Part shown: in pieces, positions 1 to 4,500 of the stretch
How the letters are laid out: each line of letters opens with the position of its first letter
How positions within the stretch are numbered: the stretch's first letter is position 1
Assembly (NCBI GenBank): GCA_001515185.1
Contig: LQHI01000061.1
Location: 1 to 5,697 of the forward strand
Length of the DNA stretch: 5,697 bases
Origin: Hadesarchaea archaeon DG-33
GTDB taxonomy: Archaea; Hadarchaeota; Hadarchaeia; Hadarchaeales; Hadarchaeaceae
Direction of reading: 5' to 3'
The notes under the pieces: model-generated
What the model saw: only the letters and a program-made list of their open reading frames with translations
The model's database searches: none
Told to the model about the DNA's origin: nothing
Position numbers and translations under genes: made by a program

Positions 1-539
1 AAGGAGAAATCGTGGTATCCGCAAGGGAAGAGTCAAAGACAAAAAATGAAGTTCGCCTTCGCTTTAAAGTCGCTGACACCGGAATCGGAATCCCTGAGGC
101 CAAGCAACGATTAATATTCGATCCCTTTGCCCAGGCAGACGGCTCCATAACCCGCAGGCAAGGCGGTTCCGGATTGGGTCTAGCCATATCGTCACAACTT
201 GTCGAACTCATGGATGGCCAGATTTGGGTCAAAAGTAAAGTGGGAGAGGGCAGCACATTTTATTTTAATGTCCGTCTCGGTCTGGGGAAAAGAACAGAAG
301 AGATGCTGTCGCCCGCAGAGCAAAAGGAGCTAAAGAATCTTCCTGTTCTGGTGGTGGATGACAATGCGACAAACCGGCGCATTCTCAAAGAGATGCTCAT
401 CAACTGGAGCATCAAGAAGCAAAAAAAGCAGCCGAGCCTTTTCCCCTTATCGTTATCGACTCCAATATGCCAAAAATGGACGGCTTCACCCTCGCAGAGC
501 GAATCAAGAAGAATCCAGCTCTTGCTAGAACAACGATAA
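1..539 (+). CDS. Hybrid sensor histidine kinase, upstream fragment (HATPase end + first part of receiver 1); 5'-partial and frameshifted
   Basis: This is the 3' part of a hybrid histidine kinase whose start lies outside the window. The frame is already open from base 3 (G-E-I-V-V-S-A-R), so the GTG at 12 is an internal Val rather than a start. The HATPase fold is clear: G1 box DTGIGIP (about bases 78-98), F box FDPFAQ (about 117-134) and G2 box GGSGLGL (about 162-182). The N box, the dimerisation His and any sensor domain must lie upstream. Receiver 1 then begins with VLVVDDNATNRRILKEMLINW (acidic pair at 357-362). After Trp at 405 the similarity stops: the next residues are a Lys/Gln/Ser/Pro-rich out-of-frame tail ending at TAA 537-539. 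The receiver continues in another frame, so this product as written lacks the phospho-acceptor Asp. Domain assignment is sure; whether the gene is functional is doubtful. Confidence 0.85.
   Translation, partial: GEIVVSAREESKTKNEVRLRFKVADTGIGIPEAKQRLIFDPFAQADGSITRRQGGSGLGLAISSQLVELMDGQIWVKSKVGEGSTFYFNVRLGLGKRTEEMLSPAEQKELKNLPVLVVDDNATNRRILKEMLINWSIKKQKKQPSLFPLSLSTPICQKWTASPSQSESRRIQLLLEQR
402..430 (+). other. Frame break in receiver 1, containing an in-frame A_AAA_AAG slippery heptamer
   Basis: Receiver homology leaves frame 3 after the Trp codon at 405 and resumes in frame 2 from about 404-431. Counting from the first Asp of VDDN (357) to the phospho-acceptor Asp (458) gives about 35 residues, against 46 in CheY (D12 to D57). 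A segment covering the beta2/alpha2 part is therefore missing, and the loss is 3n+1 nt. Bases 422-428 read A AAA AAG in the frame of the upstream fragment, the heptamer used for -1 frameshifting in E. coli dnaX. A -1 slip there leads exactly into the downstream frame. GGAG at 406-409 lies 12 nt upstream of the heptamer, but I see no strong stem-loop just downstream. A deletion or an assembly error is the simpler reading. Confidence 0.7.
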
Positions 540-1108
540 TAATGCTCACCTCTGCTGGCGTGAGTGGCGATGTTGACCGCTGCCGAAAACTGGGCATATC
601 GGCCTACATGACGAAACCGATAAAACAGTCCGAATTATTGGATGCCATTATGCTGGTCGTCGGAACTCCTGCCAGAGGAAAAAAGAGAGTTCCTCTAATC
701 ACCGAGGATAAAATACGCAAGCCCCAGCGGTGCCTTCACATACTCCTGGCAGAGGATAACATCATCAACCAAAAAGTGGCCATCCATATCCTTAAAAAGA
801 AGGGACACAAAGTTTCTGTAGCAAAAAACGGCAACGAGGTCCTCTCAGCCCTCAAGAAGGCTCGTTTCGACCTCATTCTGATGGATGTGCAAATGCCAAT
901 TATGGATGGATTCAAGACAACTTTTTCCATTCGAAAAAAAGAGAAGAGGACAGGGTTTCATATCCCGATTATTGCCATGACTGCCCATGCCCTGAAAGGT
1001 GACCGGGAGCGCTGTCTGGATGTCGGGATGGACGAATATGTGGCTAAACCTCTCAAGCCAGAGGAGCTGATAAAAACAATCAATCGTGTCATTTCTAAAG
1101 AAAATTAG
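467..1108 (+). CDS. Hybrid sensor histidine kinase, downstream fragment (rest of receiver 1 + complete receiver 2)
   Basis: This is the continuation of the same kinase in the -1 frame relative to the upstream fragment. The first ATG is at 467, but receiver-like sequence in this frame already starts near 404 (EAKKAAEPFPLIVIDSN). The receiver 1 phospho-acceptor is the Asp at 458-460, so an ATG-467 product would lose it. Receiver 1 continues with the conserved Thr of MLTSAG (about 548) and Lys of MTKPIK (614). Receiver 2 is complete: acidic pair E96-D97 (LLAEDN), phospho-acceptor D140 (LMDVQMP), T172 (AMTAHA) and K194 (VAKPLK). The HATPase-REC-REC order is that of BarA-like hybrid kinases, where an Hpt domain usually follows. 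Here the frame stops at TAG 1106-1108 and an Hpt protein is encoded separately downstream. No convincing ribosome binding site precedes 467, so independent translation is doubtful. Confidence 0.82.
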   Translation: MPKMDGFTLAERIKKNPALARTTIIMLTSAGVSGDVDRCRKLGISAYMTKPIKQSELLDAIMLVVGTPARGKKRVPLITEDKIRKPQRCLHILLAEDNIINQKVAIHILKKKGHKVSVAKNGNEVLSALKKARFDLILMDVQMPIMDGFKTTFSIRKKEKRTGFHIPIIAMTAHALKGDRERCLDVGMDEYVAKPLKPEELIKTINRVISKEN

Positions 1109-1110
1109 AG

Positions 1111-1232
1111 TTTATCCCAAAGTGACGAGACTCCGTGTCATCGCGAGGAGTGAAACGACGTGGCGATCTCTTATAAAAGAAATCAATCCTTTTTCTATGA
1201 GATTGCCGCGCTCCCTACGGTCTTGAGATAAA
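1111..1232 (+). repeat. Imperfect palindromic (MITE-like) dispersed-type repeat between receiver 2 and Hpt
   Basis: The outer ends TTTATCCCAA (1111-1120) and TTGAGATAAA (1223-1232) are inverted repeats matching at 9 of 10 positions. The inner arms GGCGATCTC (1162-1170) and GAGATTGCC (1199-1207) pair with one G-T difference around an A/T-rich centre. The left arm (about 1134-1170) is of the GTCATxGCGAGGAGxGAA...GGCxATCTC type, which I recall as a widespread intergenic repeat in many bacterial genomes. The right arm is shorter, so this copy looks degenerate or internally deleted. No target-site duplication is evident. As RNA it would fold into a long hairpin and could also act as a transcription barrier after the kinase gene. 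Confidence 0.6.
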
Positions 1233-1280
1233 GCCAAAAATTAAGAAAAAATTATAGAACACACCAACGATCAAAGTGAA

Positions 1281-1631
1281 ATGAGCGAAAAAAACCACCC
1301 AATAAAAGATATTTCTCCTATTGACTATTCATCTTCCCTCGAACGAGTCGGGGGAGACAAATCTTTCTTGATGGAGCTCCTTGATTTGTACCTTGAAGAA
1401 TTTCCGGAAAGACACACCCAGCTCCAAGAAGCCATTCAGCAGAAAGAATTTAATCTAATTCTTGAGCTCGGCCACAGCTTGAAAGGTTCATCTGCAAATT
1501 TGAGTCTAATTTTTCTTCAAGAAGCTTCTTTCCAGATGGAAATGGCAGGAAAAGAGAGAGACATAGAGAAGGCAAAGAAAGCTTTATCCCTATTGGAGCA
1601 AGAATTTAAAAGATTAAAAGTATCTTCATGA
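1281..1631 (+). CDS. Stand-alone Hpt (histidine phosphotransfer) domain protein
   Basis: This 116-residue protein is almost entirely one Hpt four-helix-bundle domain, which shuttles phosphoryl groups between receiver domains in the cytoplasm. The phosphorylated residue is H65 in the motif LGHSLKGSSANL, with the usual Lys three residues later. Helix A/B features are typical: ERVGGDKSFLMELLDLYLEEFPER (about 21-44), followed by an amphipathic helix leading to the His. The C-terminal helices (about 78-113) are charged and helical as expected. ATG 1281 is preceded only by a weak purine stretch (AAAGTGA), so the start rests mainly on domain position. The frame stays open upstream to a TAA at 1242 and could encode part of a linker. 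Context suggests it was, or functionally is, the Hpt module of the upstream hybrid kinase, now separated by the repeat. Its partner may be the receiver protein downstream. Confidence 0.88.
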   Translation: MSEKNHPIKDISPIDYSSSLERVGGDKSFLMELLDLYLEEFPERHTQLQEAIQQKEFNLILELGHSLKGSSANLSLIFLQEASFQMEMAGKERDIEKAKKALSLLEQEFKRLKVSS

Positions 1632-1783
1632 GAGACGAGCCATTTCAAGTCCTTTATATTGCTTTTATTTTTAGATATATAAGAAGGAAAGGAATTGTGT
1701 TTGTTGTGCGACAACTTCATTATCAAAATTTCAATTTGCCAAATGAGTCAAAATTTATTAGGCTTTAGGTCGAAAGAAGCAAA
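1632..1783 (+). other. Intergenic gap between Hpt and response regulator genes
   Basis: A/T-rich, with no coding sequence recognised. It holds a small hairpin GTTGT-GCG-ACAAC (1703-1715) without a T tract, so it is not a convincing terminator. A weak promoter-like pair TTGCCA (1736-1741) and TAGGCT (1759-1764), spaced 17 nt, could start a transcript just before the response regulator. Support for either is low. Confidence 0.25.
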
Positions 1784-2146
1784 ATGAATAAGAAGATAAT
1801 AATTATTGATGATGACAAAGTCACTCTCACTATGCTGGAGGAAGTCCTCACTAAAAAAGGATTTCAGGTTCTGAGCGCCCGTGATGGGGCGGAGGGATAT
1901 TTGCTGATTGAAAAAGAAAAGCCAGATGTATTAATCAGTGATATGTTGATACCGAAACTTCATGGCCTGGACCTTTGCCGGAAAATCAAAGAGACCCCGG
2001 AGCTCAGACAAATAAAAGTCATATTAATGACCGCTGTCTACAAGGACCCTGTTTTCATGGCGCAAGCAAAGAGCTGTGGTGCTGATTGTTTTATTGAAAA
2101 ACCTATAAATACAAAAGACCTGATAAGCCGGATAAAGGAAATTTAA
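1784..2146 (+). CDS. Single-domain response regulator (CheY-like receiver)
   Basis: This 120-residue protein is a lone receiver domain with no output domain. The acidic pocket is D9-D10-D11 (IIIIDDDK), the phospho-acceptor is D53 (LISDMLIP), the switch Thr is T83 (ILMTAVYK) and the conserved Lys is K106 (FIEKPI). All the residues needed for phosphorylation are present and the domain is full length. The start ATG follows a modest purine-rich stretch (GAAAGAAG) about 4-5 nt upstream. It lies about 150 bp after the Hpt gene on the same strand, so a phosphate path from kinase receiver through Hpt H65 to D53 is plausible. With no DNA-binding or enzymatic domain it would act by binding a partner protein or serve as a phosphate sink. 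Its target cannot be read from the sequence. Confidence 0.93.
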   Translation: MNKKIIIIDDDKVTLTMLEEVLTKKGFQVLSARDGAEGYLLIEKEKPDVLISDMLIPKLHGLDLCRKIKETPELRQIKVILMTAVYKDPVFMAQAKSCGADCFIEKPINTKDLISRIKEI

Positions 2147-2397
2147 GCAGTCAAGAATACAAAAAATACTGACCTGCCCCCATTTATTGTCCCTCCTGTA
2201 ATGTCAGAATTTCAGCTAAAAACAGATTAATAAATCTGGCATGGCTGGCAGTACAAGTTTAGAACTTTCCTCAAGAGAACATATGATTCGAGCACACTTG
2301 AGAAATTAAGGGATTTCATGACTATAGAATCGCCGGAACTTCAACCGGAAGCGGTTTAAGAATCGAGTTTCAAAATGAACACAGAATCTGTTGCTTT
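2147..2397. other. Non-coding gap between convergent response regulator and TPR-sulfatase-like genes
   Basis: No gene is supported here. It has a perfect short inverted repeat CAGATT-AATA-AATCTG (2223-2238) and a looser pair CTGAC (2169-2173) / GTCAG (2203-2207) around a C-rich centre (CTGCCCCCATTT). Either could be a weak bidirectional terminator for the two converging genes, but neither has a proper T tract. The C-rich part has some look of an insertion-sequence end, but there is no transposase nearby. Confidence 0.3.
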
Positions 2398-4305
2398 TTA
2401 TTGCTGCTTTTTGTATTTGAGGGCAGCTTCTTTGCCCTTGAGAGCGGACTGTAACCTGGGATTGAGTGCCAGGGCCGCATCGAAATTCTGGATAGCATAG
2501 TCACAATATTTCTTGTCCGCAGTTTTGACATAGAGGATCAAGTTCAAGTATCCGAGGTTGTTGTAAACAGGTACCATTTTTGGATCAAGCTTAAGGGCTT
2601 GCTTCAAAATTTCTTCGGCGCGGGTGTAATCCTCCGTTTCCATGAGTGCCCGCCCGAGATAGTTGAAATTATCTGGGTTGAACTTATCAATCTTCGTGCA
2701 GTATTCGAGAGGCTTTATGGCCTCCTTAAATCTCTTGGCCATGATTAGCATGACTCCCAGGTTGGCCGTCAGCATGAGGTCTCCGGGAACCCGCGTCAAA
2801 CCCAGTTTCAGGGTGTCTAGTGCCTGGTCGATCTGGCCGATGTTATATTGGATGAAGGACAGGTTAGAGTAGGCGCTCGAATATGTCGGCCTGATCCGGA
2901 TCACATTGTTAATCTTTTTGATGGCCAGATCGGTTTTCTCCGCCTTAAAGTCTTCAACCGCCTGGCGAAGGTGGGCGATAACCGGTGCGAGCGATTTGAG
3001 GTCGTCTTTAATCTCGTAGGTTTTGTTCTTCGTGGGAGCGCCCGAGATGTAGCCAAGGCTTTTCAACTTGTGGAGGATTTCCGCATCTTTGCCACTCAGG
3101 TTCTGCTTCGCTCCTCTGCCCCTCTGACTCTTCATCAATATCTCCAGGTCCTTGACAAGCCGGGGAATATCGGAAGTCGAGGCAAGATTCATTTCTTCTT
3201 GGGAGTCCGTATCCAGGTTGTAGACCTCCTTGATGGGGAGGTCGATGAACTTGATATCTCCCTGGATGAAACCCCGCAGAGGAGCGCAATCCATCTTGAA
3301 GTGCGGCGAGAGAGACTCGAAATAAATCTGCTTTTTCTCTCGCTCCCGTCCTGCAATGAGCGGCAGGAGCGATTCCCCCTGGATGTGTGCGGGAACGGGA
3401 ATGCCGAGGAGGTCGCAAACGGTCGGGAAAATGTCGATGTGGGAGGCATTCTCCCGGACCATCTTCGATTCGACCCCAGGGTAAAACAGGAACAGAGGAA
3501 TGTGAATTGTGTTGTTGTAAGCGAAAAAACCGTGGGTCCATTCTCCCTTCTCGCCAAAGGCTTCGCCGTGGTCTGAAGTGATGATCACGATGGTCTTTTC
3601 GAGCTGACTACTTTTTTTGAGAAAGTCGAAGAGGATTCCAAGCTGGGCGTCGACGAAGGCGACTTCCCCTGAATAAGGATCCTGAGGATATTCCGTCTTG
3701 AAGGGTTCTGGCGGCGTGTAGGGGTCATGAGGATCAAAGACATGGACCCAACAGAACCATTTGCTCTTCTGGCCAGCGATCCACTCGATGGCTGGCTTGA
3801 CTACCTGGTCCGCCGGCCGTTCCACGAAGTCGAATTTCCCGAATTCCTGGACGCCGGTGTGGTCGTTATAGAGATCGAATCCTCTATTAAGGCCGAACCT
3901 GGAATCCAGAACGAAAGCTCCGATGAAGGCGCCGTTTTTGTAATTATTCTTCTTCAGATGTTCCGCCAAGGTTAGATATCGGGCTTCGAGCCTGAAGGAC
4001 GGATTGTCGCTCACTCCGTGGTAGAGGGCCGTTGTGCCGGTCATGATGTTCGCGTGAGAGGGCCGGGTCAACGGGTTGTGAGCATAAGCCCTTGTGAAAA
4101 CAGCGGAACGCCGGGCCAGACTGTCGAGGTTGGGCGTTTTAACGTAACGATCTGACAGGATCCCCACTCTGTCGTAGCGGAGCGTGTCGATTGTGATCAG
4201 CAGGACATTCGTGTTCTTCGGCAGCGGGGGGGACGCCAGGACAGCATTTCCGGCCCCCAGAAGGACAACAAGCAAAGGCAGACGCCGGATCACGCTTTTT
4301 ATCAT
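2398..4305 (-). CDS. Exported sulfatase-superfamily (alkaline phosphatase fold) hydrolase/transferase with C-terminal TPR repeats, Thr-type active site
   Basis: Starting at ATG 4305 gives 635 residues with a Sec signal peptide (MIKSVIRR, then a hydrophobic stretch, likely cut after AVLA at 24). The sulfatase domain spans about 31-390. Metal-site residues are visible: D40 (ITIDTLR), D245-H246 (TSDHGE) and H258, plus H188-D191 (HVFDPHDPY). The nucleophile region reads PLTRPSHANIMTG: T80 replaces the Cys/Ser of C/S-x-P-x-R and H84 replaces its Arg. Formylglycine cannot form, so a Thr nucleophile, as in phosphoethanolamine transferases and LtaS, is possible. The substrate is unknown. A linker ends in SLGYISG, then about five TPR-like repeats (roughly 445-625) probably bind a partner or substrate. 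The frame extends to ATG 4479 (693 residues), but that would put a hydrophobic stretch before the signal peptide. GGAG lies 15 nt before 4305, too far for an ideal ribosome site, so the start is not certain. Confidence 0.88.
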   Translation of the reverse strand: MIKSVIRRLPLLVVLLGAGNAVLASPPLPKNTNVLLITIDTLRYDRVGILSDRYVKTPNLDSLARRSAVFTRAYAHNPLTRPSHANIMTGTTALYHGVSDNPSFRLEARYLTLAEHLKKNNYKNGAFIGAFVLDSRFGLNRGFDLYNDHTGVQEFGKFDFVERPADQVVKPAIEWIAGQKSKWFCWVHVFDPHDPYTPPEPFKTEYPQDPYSGEVAFVDAQLGILFDFLKKSSQLEKTIVIITSDHGEAFGEKGEWTHGFFAYNNTIHIPLFLFYPGVESKMVRENASHIDIFPTVCDLLGIPVPAHIQGESLLPLIAGREREKKQIYFESLSPHFKMDCAPLRGFIQGDIKFIDLPIKEVYNLDTDSQEEMNLASTSDIPRLVKDLEILMKSQRGRGAKQNLSGKDAEILHKLKSLGYISGAPTKNKTYEIKDDLKSLAPVIAHLRQAVEDFKAEKTDLAIKKINNVIRIRPTYSSAYSNLSFIQYNIGQIDQALDTLKLGLTRVPGDLMLTANLGVMLIMAKRFKEAIKPLEYCTKIDKFNPDNFNYLGRALMETEDYTRAEEILKQALKLDPKMVPVYNNLGYLNLILYVKTADKKYCDYAIQNFDAALALNPRLQSALKGKEAALKYKKQQ

Positions 4306-4401
4306 GTCATACTTAGTTAGCTCCACTATTTTAGACGTTTTCCTCGGCAAAATCTTCCATTCCAGAAGGTAAAAACCTCCTCCAAATACGCCGGTTTTTC
4401 G

Positions 4402-4413
4402 GTTGACATCAAC
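4402..4413. promoter_or_regulatory. Palindrome over the -35 box, possible operator
   Basis: GTTGA-CA-TCAAC is a perfect inverted repeat with a 2-nt centre, overlapping the -35 hexamer of the promoter above. A GTCGAC palindrome follows at 4415-4420. Position and symmetry suit a repressor site, but the half-sites are short and part of the match is forced by the -35 sequence. Confidence 0.3.
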
Positions 4414-4431
4414 TGTCGACTTATTTAATAT
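4403..4431 (+). promoter_or_regulatory. Sigma70-type promoter for the plus-strand sulfatase gene
   Basis: A perfect -35 box TTGACA (4403-4408) is followed after 17 nt by TAATAT (4426-4431), which matches 4 of 6 positions of TATAAT. Transcription would begin near 4438, giving a leader of about 60 nt before GTG 4501. It lies inside the region that the long (ATG 4479) reading of the minus-strand gene would cover, which modestly favours the short form. Confidence 0.55.
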
Positions 4432-4462
4432 TTGCAAAAGGCTTATGAGGGAAAAAAAAAGG

Positions 4463-4484
4463 GCGAGAGCAGAATACATCTCGC
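4463..4484 (+). other. Small hairpin in the leader of the plus-strand sulfatase
   Basis: GCGAGA (4463-4468) pairs perfectly with TCTCGC (4479-4484) across a 10-nt loop, ending 16 nt before GTG 4501. It sits downstream of the predicted transcription start and could influence ribosome access. It is short and may be chance. Confidence 0.3.
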
Positions 4485-4500
4485 GAATGGAATCCCGGAC

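Noticed and set aside
12..14. GTG 12 as the true start, with AAGGAG at 1-6 as its ribosome site
   Set aside because: The frame is open upstream and residues before it (GEIVV) fit the conserved HATPase strand. A kinase starting here would lack the N box and the phosphorylated His domain.
1703..1715. GTTGT-GCG-ACAAC hairpin as a terminator for the Hpt gene
   Set aside because: The stem is five base pairs with no following T tract, too weak to call.
3008..3557. Other minus-strand open frames overlapping the TPR-sulfatase-like gene
   Set aside because: They are out-of-frame readings of the same strand, with Arg/Ser/Pro-rich composition and no motif.
2848..3576. Long plus-strand open frame (242 codons) opposite the TPR-sulfatase-like gene
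   Set aside because: It is the antisense of clearly conserved sulfatase-domain codons, its translation shows no recognisable domain, and it has no plausible ribosome site. It is a shadow of the G+C-richer codon pattern.
4306..4479. Long form of the TPR-sulfatase-like protein starting at ATG 4479
   Set aside because: It lacks a Shine-Dalgarno site, would bury a good Sec signal peptide at residue 59, and would overlap the promoter of the divergent gene. It is kept as an alternative only.
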